Source: Aricia agestis | Taxonomy: Eukaryota > Arthropoda > Insecta > Lepidoptera > Lycaenidae | Length of the DNA stretch: 64,000 nt | Reading direction: 5' to 3' | Assembly: GCF_905147365.1 (NCBI RefSeq) | Contig: NC_056407.1 | Span: forward strand, 23,171,980 to 23,235,979 | Shown: positions 10,901 to 23,321 of the stretch, one piece after another | How the letters are laid out: the number at the start of each line of letters is the position of its first letter | Numbering within the stretch: position 1 is the first letter of the stretch | Position numbers and translations under genes: made by a program | The notes under the pieces: generated by a model | What the model saw: the letters and a program-made list of their open reading frames with translations, nothing else | Database searches by the model: none | Told to the model about the DNA's origin: nothing

Positions 10901-13900
10901 TGGTAAGGCTAAGCATTTTTCAAACGCTAGGAAAATCATGTAAAAATTTGTGGTGGTACCCACAATTCGCCTAACAATCCTGCATCGAAGTTTTGGAGAA
11001 CGGCAAGATATATACAACGTAAATGACGTCAGTGGGCTTTGGCCTGACCGAGCATACCACCTCGCTCGGTCGGAAGATCTTCCTTTGCGGCTTCTACGCA
11101 TATCCCACAAATTCTTCATATTATTACGCTTTTTAATTTATTTGTCGAACATTCATTAAAATAACACAAGTAGATTGCAAAAGTATCAGATTTTTTTTCA
11201 GTGCGAATAATTATCAAACCTTAGCTGTGTCATAGATCTTTTTACATTCTTATGTCGCAAAGTCAATGATGAGGTCGCACTTTATAACATTTAATAAAAT
11301 CGCAGGCAGCGAGCGCTACAGCAACTACACGGGCTACTCGTCAACATTCTCGTGGGCGGACGTGCACGCTGACGCCACGCCCCACGACTCGAGCGGGCGG
11401 CGCCGCACCGCCGTGCTAGCTGTCGACGCGCTGCCGTACCGCAGCCGCGCGCACGAGTGTACCCCGCACCACGTCACTAGAGAGCTGAACAAGGTGATGT
11501 GTTTAGGGAAGAAGTTAACTACAAAAATATTTTATTAAGCCACCATCTTGTAAGTTGTCCAAAGTGTCACCTAAAAAACAGCAGTTACATACACTCTTCT
11601 GTAAATGTCATCCATATATTATTATCGTCGTGCGTGAGGTCGAATTATGAATTATTATTATCGCTGTGATCTTTACGGATTACATAAACAACACATTGCC
11701 AGAGTTTTTTGGTATATAAATTATGGCAGCCTGACGAGAAAGATCACAATCTCACAAAGAAACTACCGTTCTTATATGCTAGCGTTGCGTTGAATTTTAA
11801 TTTATTTTAGAAAAAAATCTATAAACAACTACAGACACTACAGTCTATATAATATGTTGTCACAACAGTCTATAAAAATTACAAAAATATTTTTTACTAT
11901 AATATTTCCATACTATAATATTTACTATAATACATCCTACCATACCTACATCTCACTATAACAATTCATCATGACAAATTCCAGGCGTGGACGGGCTTCT
12001 CAATGTACGGGAACGAAACACCGGGCGAGGAGGCGTGTGACGTCACACTAGAGTACCCCGGCGTCGCGACCGGCAACTGGGGCTGCGGCGCGTTCGGAGG
12101 TTCCGCCGAGATCAAGTGGCTTGTGCAGGTACAAGCGAGTGACGTCACGCGCGAAAGAGTTAAGGTCCCTTCTACACGACGTTTTTTACGCTCGTTTGTA
12201 TTGATACAAACGCAAGTTGAACGTTCAGCAAACAGAAGAAAGCCGACACGTTTTAAACTTTATATCTGCCAAAACGATGAAAGCGCGCAGAAGACAAGCG
12301 CATCAGGAACGCGCGTCGTCAGTGCGCAAAAAATACGTCGTGTGGAAATGCCCTAAGTAGATCTGTCGCAGTCATCTGGTTCAATCTGCGATTCCATTGA
12401 ATGACTAGCGCATTCATTGAATGACACCATTCAATTGAATGACACGGCCGAACGTTGATTGAAAAATCGTTACGCAACGTCCATCTAGTTAGATATTTTG
12501 ACATAGCCCTTTGAAGACAGCGGACATTAAATCAGTAAATTAGACTTTAGATGAATTTTAGCAGGGGTGTGTCACTACGCCATTTCGCCGCCGAGCTACA
12601 AGTACATACCGAGACTCCCCGACGTCGGGGCGATTCAATGGTTGCCGCGCACTGACCCGTGGCGCACGCGCGCCTCTTACGCAGTGTTAATTGGCAAAAT
12701 GTATCCAAAAAAATACTGCATTGCAGCTGATTGTCGGAACAATGAAAAAAATAGCAAATTTATATATCTAGTACTGTCATGGTACCTAAATCTATGAAAA
12801 TAATTATTAAAATGTTTTATATTTTATATGTAGGTACCTACTTATTTAAAATAGGTGGTAGGTAGCTGCATATACATAATACATATTATAATCCATACCT
12901 AATTACCTACATCAAAAGAAAATCACGTGTCGTGTCTGTGTAAACTGATTTATATGTTCGGTATTCAATTACCTAATAGGTAGGTATAACAGTTTCCGTA
13001 TGTATACCTTGCGTGGTATTTAAGCCGCGTCTCCACTAGGCAACATTTAGCGCGCGACACGTGACGCTCAACATGTACGGCAACGCTGCACAACAGCGCG
13101 CGATGTTGCCAGCTGATGCGCAACATGACGCGCGGCTTGTTGTTTGCTTAAAGAGAATTGCATCAATTGTCGTCAAGTGGAGACGCGCGCAACAATGTCC
13201 GTAGTGTGGTCTAACGAACAAGTGCTCAAATTAAGCGAACTGTACCAAAACTATGAACGTCTATGGGATACTGCTCACTGATACTAAAAAAAATTATAAC
13301 CACTGCCACTAAAATCAACACAAGTTCCTCTGGCGACATGTTGGCGACAACTGACGTAAAGTAGATGCGTAGACAGACAACGTTGTTCATCAAAAGTCCC
13401 GCGTTGACTTTCAACATGTTGGGCAACTTGTTGTCCAGCATGTTGCGCGTGAATTGTTGCTTAGTGGAAACGAGGCTTTATACTTATTTGATTATGACAA
13501 CCCTATTTTTGGAATATCAGTCGACCATCGTGCGGCGCCAGAGAGCTCAATGTCGGCTGCTCGCGTGCGGTCCGTTTGTTAATAATAATTATGTAGGCAC
13601 ATAAAACGGCGGCATTTGTGAACATCAAAGCAGAGAGACTTCTGTACTTGTACTATCTATTCTGTGCTTTTAGTCAAGACGTTAAACGTTACAGTTAACG
13701 TCTTGACGAGTTGCTATAGTTATTAATTAAATAGTGTCATTCAATCGAATCTCAGATTAAACATCACTATCACTAAGCCCGGGCGCGCACTAGCGGCCAT
13801 CGAGATAGATACCTTAGTATGAAACCGCCATAGACCACGCGCGCCCTTTTTTTTTTTTTTCGTTGGGGGAATGCGTTTACGCATCCCCGGGGCCTGGGGA

Positions 13901-16900
13901 GGACCACCGAGGTATGTGGGACTCCCCGGGGCGGACGGAAGACGCACCCGGGACTACCCACTAAAACCCTAAAGGAGTTCCTGCTCCTGAAGATGGGACT
14001 ACGGGAAATGCGTGATACACGTATGCATGCATGCATGGGAGAGCCATGCTTCGGCACGAATGGGCCGGCTCGACCGGAGAAATACCACGTTCTCACAGAA
14101 AACCGGCGTGAAACAGCGCTTGCGCTGTGTTTCGCCGAGTGAGTGAGTTTACCGGAGTCCCAATCCCCTACCCTATTCCCTTCCCTTCCCTAACCTCCCC
14201 TATTACCCTATTCCCTCTTAAAAGGCCGGCAACGCACCTGCAGCTGATGCTGCGAGTGTCCATGGGCGACGGAAGTTGCTTTCCATCAGGTGACCCGTTT
14301 GCTCGTTTGCCCCCTTATTTCATAAAAAAAAAAACACGACCAGACCACGCGCACCTGGCCGCACACCATACTTTCGATGGCCGCTGCGGCCTGGCCGCTA
14401 GTGCGCGCCCGGGGTACTTGTCTCTTTCACGCGTTTGATGTCACTGTGCACGAAATTATACATATGACAGTACACCAACTAGACACACAGTACGCTACTA
14501 TAGAGAACGTGCGCGACAATGTAGCTGCAAATTAGTGTTGAATCTGAAAAAAAAAATGTTTATTATTTTTGAGAATAAGAATTATTTATATGCAGAAAGT
14601 ACTGTTACAAAAGGTTTTACATCACAAGTGTTGCCACCTTAAGTTAGAAAGTACTGTTACAAAAGGTTTTACATCACAAGTGTTGCCACCTTAAGTTGCT
14701 GTGCGCAAATAAAGACGCCAACTGACGTATCCAATCCTAAACTGAAATAGATTATTTACTAGACAAGCGCTGGCAATTGGCATCTATGGTTATTGTATAG
14801 CAATATAAAGTAATACGTCAGCACAATAGGTAATTATTTTAAAAATATCTTTTAGGCCATAGCTGCTATACGCGCGGGTAGAGCGCTCGCCTACTTCACA
14901 TTCGGAGACACAAAGCTGAGGGACGACATTGCAAAAGTTTATGCCCTACTTTCCTCAGATCATGTTACTGTCGGTAAGTTTATTTCTTCTACTACCTTAT
15001 AGCAACAGAAGAAAGGCTAACGAGTATGTATGCAATAATTATGTATGTTTCTATAAAAATGTTTAGCCTTCTCTGTCGCCTTGATTGGTTTTAGTTTGAG
15101 AGGTAGTTGAGAGGTGTCGTATTTTTTGTGAGAGTGACACTGGGTATATAAAAAAATAAGAAACAAAAGGCGGATTTTGTATTATAATCCATACTAATAT
15201 TATAAATGCGAAAGTATCTCTGTCTGTCTGTCTGTCTGTCTTGCTTTCACGCCAAAACTACTGAACCGATTGCAATGAAATTTTGTATACAGTTATTCTA
15301 GAGTCTGAGAAAGGACATAGGCTACATTTTGATGTGGGAAAATATCTTATTTCCATGAAAATATCGATGAAAATGAATTCGCATTGCGCGTGGCCAGCGC
15401 TCATCCCGGGGGTCCTGGGTTCGAGTCCCGCAGGCGGAACAAAAAGTTTTCAATGTTCCTGGGTCTTGGATGTGTATTAAAATAAAATTTCAAAAATCTT
15501 AAACATATTTTATGTATAATATTATAAAAAATCCAGAAATATATCGATGAAATGAACATTTTAGTTCTAATACGATTCAACAGATGGCGTTTTATTTTTT
15601 ACTTTATTGTACCATAGAACTAATCATACTTATAAGTTGTTAGTGTGTTTTTGTTTATAGTTTTTAATACGTTAGAATATTATGTTTAATAATATAATCA
15701 CTTGGTATAATAATAATCAATCTATCTTATCTTATAGAACTCCTACTGCATTTCTAATATATGTGACAAGTTGACAACAGAAGGCGCTCTAAAATAAAGG
15801 AGTTCGAGTGTACCGTGTTGGCCTATATTCCATCCAGAAAAGATATCAATGCAATCAACATTTTAATTCTAATATATGAAAACAGATGGCGTTTTATATT
15901 TTACTTTATTATTGTAACACAACTAATCATACCTACTTTACTATATAAAATTGTTTTTATTCATAACTAGCTTTTGCCCGCGACATCGTCTGCGTGGACT
16001 TTAGTTTATAGCGCGCGGTGTCAACAAAATTTGTGTCAAATTTAAAAACTTTTTAAAACCCTGGTAAGTGGTACCCCTCTTAGGGCCGCGCTACACCGGA
16101 ATGGCAGCGCTGAAAGTGCTCGCCTCGCATGGCAGCTCCATTCCGGTGTAGCGCGGCCCTTAATTAATCAAAATACCCAAAAACAGCTATGCAGTGTGCA
16201 CATAATCTATACTAATATTATAAATGCGAAAGTATCTCTGTCTGTCTGTCTGTCTGTCAGTCTCGCTTTCACGCCAAACGCCAAAAGTATCTCTGTCTGT
16301 CTGTCTGTCTGTCAGACTCGCTTTCACGCCAAACGCCAAAACTTCCGAACTGATTGTAATGAAATTTTGTATACAGATAGTCTAAAGCCTGAGAAAGGAC
16401 ATAGGCAACTTTTTTACTGGAAAAAAGGGTTGTAAGGGGGTGAAAATGCGTAAATTTGTTAAAATTAAGTTAGTTCCAACAATTCATAATAGATGGCGTC
16501 GTGCGTCTTCTACATCGCGCTGACGCTTGCTCAAAAGTCTTTCTATAAGACTTGGTATCATCTTACATTTATGTTTCGATTTTTTTCGATTGTTATATCT
16601 ATTCTACGGTATTAAATAACTCAGTACTTTATCTGTGCAGTGACGTAACCTTAAATCTATCAATGATAAATAGTTTATGGGTAAAGTTGTGTAATTGGAG
16701 GGCTAAATAAGCTTTAAAATTTGGCATAAAATATAAAGTTTAATATAAAAAAATGAAATACTTATTGTGTGCACACTGCACAGCTGTATTGATTTAAGGG
16801 GTACCAGGGTTTTTTTATAAAAGCTTTTCACACCAATTTTGTTGACATCGCGCGCTATAAACTGAAGTCCACGCGGACGAAGTCGCGGGCAACAGCTAGT

Positions 16901-19900
16901 AAACATATAAAAAGGCAGTCCGTTTTCTATTGCTGAATCAATTAGTGAAATTTTAAGTAAGCAATGCTATTAATAACCTGAAACCTCAGACTTTGCATAT
17001 TTGTATTCAATTTCAAATTTGCCTGAACAGCTTTGGGTAAGCAGTATATTATGAACTAGCTTTTGCCCGCGGCTTCGCTCACATTAAGAATTAGTATTAT
17101 TATTAATAAGGTATTAAAGTACCTTTAACCTACTCAAAGACATAGATCTAAACTCCCCTCCCGCACGCGCACCCCTGCCTTGGTGACGCCCACTTCGCAA
17201 CGGGCCGCGCAGCAGAAATCGTAATAATTTAATTTCTCCATAACTTCAAAACCAAACGTCCAATTTTAATCATTCAAAGACCAAATATTATCTACATAAA
17301 CTGTACTTAGCGATTAAATAATTTATTTTGATAAGGATTAATAGCGTGAGTAAAATAAACGCGTTTAAATGTAGTCCACAAAAAATCAAGATTTTTAAAT
17401 AAGACTTTTGTAGATATAAGATCTACAATTAATTTGAACATTTTATGGTTCTATCTTTTATAGTTTTGGCAGCGTACGCAAAATAAGGAACTATTCTGGT
17501 TGATTTTTACACCTTGTGTCAGAAAACCCAAATATCTTACGGAAACCAAGTTTTTCCAAAATAAAATTTAGCCTATGTTACTCGTGGATAATATAGCTTT
17601 CGAATTGTGAAAGAATTTTTAAAATCGGTCCTGTAGTTTTTGAGCATCATCGTCGAGCGTTATAACAATAAAATTAAATAAAGAAATTAAAAAAACCCCG
17701 CCAAACAACTTTAAAAAGTAAAGAAGTAATATATTTTACTGACTTTAAGTTTAAATAATTTCTAAGTGTAAAGTGATATTTTAGTCCATAATTGTTGTCA
17801 CGGTGTGTCGGGGGACCGCCAACAGTGTAATTTTGCATTTTGTATCGCCATGTCACTGATTGTCTCGATTTGATTCGCTGAAAACTCAAATCAAATCAAA
17901 ATCAAAATATTTTTTATTCAAAGTAATTCTTTTACAAAAATATTTCTGAACGTCGATACTAAGGTGCCTACCACCGGTTTGGGAACTAACCCGGCGAGAA
18001 GAACCGGCGTAAGAAACTCGCACGGGGCCATCTTTTACTAAAAAGATGGAAAATTACAATTTGAACATATATAGTGCACCAAGGCTTTAAATGAATATGT
18101 CAATGGGCGCTGCTGGTAAAGAAGAACTGTCAAAAATGACGTTTTTGTATGAAAACAGCGCTAGTTCCCCCTCTCGCTACGTTCATTTAAAGCCTTGTCG
18201 AACTGTAACAATATTATGACTTAAATCTATTTACAACAGGAATTATAAAGAGTATTCAAGTAGCCTGTAAGAACCACCCTATTCCCAAGGTGTGTTGTCG
18301 TCGATGAAATCATTGATTTTATAATAAGCTTTAGTACACAAACGTTCTTTTACAACTTTTTTAAATTTATTGATAGAGAGATTTTGAACGTTTACTGGGA
18401 TTCTATTGTACAGGCGTATACATTGGCCTTTAAAAGATTTGCTGACTTTGCTAAGTCTGATTACTGGTATTTCTAATTTGTTCTTATTCCTAGTGTTAAA
18501 ACAATGATTGTCGCTATTCTTTTTGAAATTATTTAAGTTCTTTCTTACATACAATACATTATCCAAGACGTATTGAGATGCGACGGTCAGAATATTTATT
18601 TCCTTAAACTTTTCTCTTAAGGATTCACACGATGACATCTTATAAATAGAACGTATCGCTCGCTTCTGCAGCACGAATATTGCATTAATGTCCGCTGCAT
18701 TTCCCCATAGAAGGATTCCATAGGACATAATGCTGTGGAAGTAACTAAAGTAAACAAGTCGCGCTGTTTCTACATCAGTTACCTCTCTGATTTTTTTAAC
18801 AGCATATGCTGCAGAACTGAGCCTATCCGCCAGATTTGCAATATGCGGACTCCACTGTAATTTACTGTCTAAAGTTATACCTAGGAAAACAGTGGTGTCC
18901 ACTAATTTCATTTTCTCATCATTTAATAGTACATTGGTTTGTACTTGCCTAACATTTGGCAAACTGAATTTTAAACATTTCGTTTTATTAGAATTTAATA
19001 GTAAATTATTAGCATTAAACCATTGTACTATTTTTGAGAGAGCACTATTTACCTCGTCGTAATTATATTGTTGTCGCTTCACATTAAAAATTAGTGAAGT
19101 ATCATCAGCAAAAAGTACTATCTCATGCTTATCTCTAACTAGATAAGGTAGGTCATTTATGTAAATGAGAAAAAGAAAGGGACCTAAAATAGATCCTTGT
19201 GGAACACCTAGCTTTATTTTACTACCATTAGACCTTTTAGAATTAACTTCTACTCTTTGCGTTCTATTTGCAAGGTACGAACTTAACAGTTTTAGGGCCG
19301 TGTCCCTTATACCATAATGATACAATTTTCTGATTAATGTAGCATGTTCGACACAATCAAATGCTTTGGATAGGTCGCAGAAGATACCGAGTGCATCCCG
19401 CGACCCCTCCCAAGCTTCAAATATACTACATAGAAGACTGATGCCTGCATCTGTTGTGGACCTACCTTTAGTAAAGCCAAATTGATTGTTATGTAACAAA
19501 TTATTACAGTTAAAGTGAACTAGTAATTGAATTAGAATATTTTTTTCAAATATTTTACTAAAAGTTGGCAAAATAGATATTGGTCTGTAGTTGGCTGGGT
19601 CAGACTTAGCCCCAGCTTTGAAGAGAGGCATCACCTTGCTATGCTTCATTAGGTCAGGGAACACACCATTTTTAATACAATTGTTGAAGACTAGAGCTAA
19701 GTGCGGGGCAATGATGTCAATTATTGATTTAATAACTCTTGTGGACATACCCCAGAGATCAGTTGTACTTTTAACATTCAGCGATTTAAAAGTCTTAATA
19801 ATATCCCTGGAGTCGATTTCTTTAAAAATAAAATTGACATCACATTCCTTGACATTTTCTTTAAGCAACCTTTCCGCAACTGCAGGTGAGGAATTTAAGT

Positions 19901-22900
19901 CTTTTGTAGTTGAGATCGGAATGTCAGCAAAAAACTTCTCAAAGACTGTCGCAACCTCAAGGTCAGAGTTGACCTTTTTATCATCAATATAAAGTTCAAG
20001 TTTCGAGTTACGACAGTTGACTCTTCCAGTCTCATCTGCAATAACTTTCCAGGTGGTTTTCACTTTATTTTTAGAGTTCTTAATTTTTTCTTTTATGTGG
20101 AGGGCCTTCGCAGCTTGACAGACTTTTCTAAAAATTTTTGAATATTTCTTCACGTATATTTTAAAGGATTCACTAGTATTAATTGTTTTTTCATCATATA
20201 ACTCATACAGTCTTTGCCTACTTACAATAATACCTGCAGTTGCCCAATTTCTGAAATTTTTTTTTTTATTATTTATGTTGACCGTTTTAGAAGTAAACAC
20301 AGACTTAAATTGATTTCTTATTACTTTAAACAATGTATTAAAAGCTTCATCTGGTTTATTTGACATATCTAAGCGCTGAAGACTTGAAACAAGTTTACTT
20401 CTAAATTTCTCAATGCGTTTTGTATTTACAGGAATAAACTCAATCTTTTCTTCAGTATTACTATCACATTTAATGTTAAAAGAAGCTAACTGTCCACGAT
20501 GATCAGAACTCAGAGCATTAATTATTTCTTTTTTACAGGGAGTAACATTTGTGAAAATATTATCAATGCAAGTGGCAGTTGTTTCGCAAACTCTAGTTGG
20601 TTCATTAAATAAATTAATTAGGTTATACGATTTTAATAAGGATGTGAATCTAATAGTGGTGGAGTTTAGGTCTAGCAAATTAATATTGAAATCACCACAT
20701 ACAATAACCTTTTTTTTAGATGCACATACTTTATTTAAGACTTGTTCCATTATTTTTTCAAAAGAGTCGTATAGACCTGATGGAGGCCTGTATACGCCCA
20801 CAATAATAAGGTGGCTCAACTCAATACAGGCCACTTCAATTATTCGTTCAGAAGAGAGTTTTACAATATCTTTTCGTTCTTTAAACTTAAACTTTTTATG
20901 AATTATTATTAAAGAGCCACCTCTAATGGCATTTTCTCTGCTGAACGAACTAGCTTTCTGGTGATTACAAAAGTTAAATATTAATTCGTGATTTCTCAGC
21001 CAGTGTTCTGTTATACACATAATATCTATGTTATATTCATTTAGAAACAGTTCAATATCTAATTCTTTTCCTATCATCCCTTGCAAATTCTGATGTATAA
21101 GGTTAAAATTAAAATTACAGTAACTCCCATTATTTTTGGTGGTTTCCCGGTGGTGGGCATCTGAGCTATGAATGTTATATACATTGCTAGAGTGAGCCTC
21201 TGTTGTCTTAGTAACTAATTTAAATTATTTGGAACATATTCCAAACTGTTGTCTGTACAGTTGTTTAAAATAGTTGAATGCTCAATAAAAGCAATGTTTG
21301 GTTTAGCCAATTTGTTGGCTTGTCTTAAAACTAAAAAATTAAATAGCCATCTGGCTACATGTCTTGTAAAAAATTTTGATAAGAAAAACTTATCACATGT
21401 CAGATTATTTAACCTAGAACTTAAAATATTATTAATATCAACCACATCTATTTGTGGGACATTGTTACTTAAAAGTATACAATTCTGATTGGTAGCACTA
21501 CATAGTAGGCTGTTCAACTTATATCTAATATAATTTTCTTTACTCTCGTGTGGCAGTTTTTTGTTTGACTCTTTGATGTAAGGAAAGGTGAACAGAATAA
21601 TTTTTCTAATATTTTCTTTATTACTTAAAGTGTCTATATAATCTAGCATTTGTTTTCTGTTCAACTTTCCTCTTCTCCCGACCAATATAACTAAAATTGT
21701 GTTGGGGCAGCAAGTAGAATTAATTGCCCGGCTAATTATTTGTTCATATGATGCCCCGGGCAAGCAAGTACTAGTTACTTTTTGTCCCAAACACAATTTA
21801 TTCAGGTATATGCCAACTCCATGGCCTATTTCATCACAATAAATGCTGATGGAACCAGCCTTGGGGGCACATGTCCGAATTTTATTATAATATTTTGAGG
21901 AGTCAGTAGGAGCCCTCACCGCTGAGCAGATAACTGAACTATTATTATTATCATTCTGTGATTGACCTAATTTTATGAGGCAATTACAATTGTTATACAA
22001 GGAATTAACACGTTCCTCATTATAACGTCCAATTTCTATTAGTTCATCCATCGCAGCAATATGTGCAGAAATTTCTTTTTGCGCAAATTCATACTTTTGT
22101 TGAACATGAGTTAAGGAAGAGTGCAAATCTGAAATTTCCGATTGAAGGCTACTTACATCCGCCTCATAGCTAAACCTAGTCTGTTCCAATTCTTTACAGC
22201 AACTTAATAATTGACTTTTAATAGTATTTCTATTCTTTGATAAATTATTAAGATGCTTTACAATTTTTTTGTTTTTTTTCATTAATTGCTCCGTTTTCCT
22301 AATACATTTCTTAACTTTTATGTATTTTTTTAATTTCTTTTTGCTGTCCATAAAATGATAATTATTTATTGTGTCATCTCCAGTGAGATCTATGGTAGTT
22401 ATGTTATTTTTTGATAATACCTTGCTGTTACCCAACAGTTCATCGTACAAACTTTGTGTTTCTTCAGATTTTTTGCTTTTTATTTGGTATTCAAGAGATT
22501 TTACTGACCCTTAAACTATAATGTTATGTGAAATCAAACATCTACATTAGCGGTCCCCTGACACACCTTGACAACAATTATGGACTAAAATATCACTTTA
22601 CACTTAGAAATTATTTAAACTTAAAGTCAGTAAAATATATTACTTCATTACTTTTTAATTTTTAAAGTTGTTTGGCGGGGGTTTTTTTAAATTTTTTAAT
22701 TTAATTTTATTTCATGCTTTTTAAACTTGTGTTGGTTATAGTGCAGAATAATTCCTATGAACAAGATCATATTATATCCCAATGAATACCATCTAGGAAT
22801 GTCCTTTTGGATGAGGCCGTCAATATGAGTCCAAACATGAAACCTCCACTTTGGGTTCATATGGAGCTCGGCTCCTGTAGAATCCAGGTGATGCTGCAGC

Positions 22901-23283
22901 AGCAGCATGTAAACATTTATTGGTTATCTATGTCTTACTAGTTGTCGCAATTAAAATGAGCCCAAACACGAAACCATTGCTCTAAGTTGGTGAGGAGTTG
23001 GATATCCTATTGATTACCAGGTGATGCTGCAGCACCAGGTCAACTTTACATTAATGTGTAAATATTCGTAAATGTAACGAACTAGAATGCAACAAAGCCC
23101 ACCAAACGACTGCAAGTTGCTAATCGGCCCTTGACGAACCAGATGAACCGCGATTTTTCAGTACGGAGCAGGCTGATGATGATGAACTATAGCTAAGAAC
23201 ACTCTCAAATAAGTCAGCTTTCAAACAAAAAAAAAAAACTAGATCAAAATCGGTCCACCCGTTTGGATGCTACGATGCCACAT

Positions 23284-23321
<38 letters not shown>

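Larger units (their letters stand above)
13778..14413. mobile_element. Composite TIR element carrying two SINEs
   Basis: Perfect 22-bp terminal inverted repeats start CCCGGGCGCGCACTAGCGGC (13778-13799 and 14392-14413). Inside are a minus-oriented SINE-like unit beginning with the poly-T at about 13846-13860 and a plus-oriented SINE (14036-14335), head to head. No clear target duplication is seen. Confidence 0.65.
17880..22514 (-). mobile_element. Non-LTR retrotransposon (CR1/L2-like), near full length
   Basis: Reading on minus: ORF1, ORF2, then a roughly 400-nt 3' UTR ending in GATTTTGATTTGATTTGAG, a short tandem tail typical of this LINE group. Both frames are free of internal stops, suggesting a recent insertion. 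A small TIR element sits in the 3' UTR (18080-18197). It lies antisense in PARG intron 10. I assign the CR1/L2 superfamily from its apurinic endonuclease, FADD-box reverse transcriptase and ORF1 style; the clade (for example Daphne-like) is a guess. Confidence 0.85.
17668..22716. mobile_element. Composite: ~150-bp inverted repeats flanking a LINE
   Basis: The segment 17668-17825 is the near-exact reverse complement of 22540-22716, including ACCCCCGCCAAACAACTTTA and GTCCATAATTGTTGTCA. Between them lies the minus-strand LINE. Either a large foldback element received the LINE, or two inverted copies of one repeat happen to flank it. No target duplication was recognised. Confidence 0.65.

Noticed and set aside
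10228..11159. Several 60-107 codon frames on both strands
   Set aside because: They overlap PARG exons 6 and 7 in wrong frames; the true frame follows from splice phase and the GGG..QEE signature.
15400..15440. tRNA gene
   Set aside because: Only a T-arm / box B is convincing; no acceptor stem or anticodon arm can be formed. Better read as a tRNA-derived SINE.
19591..20901. Open frames of 116-133 codons on plus within the LINE
   Set aside because: They are antisense to the well-supported ORF2 coding frame.
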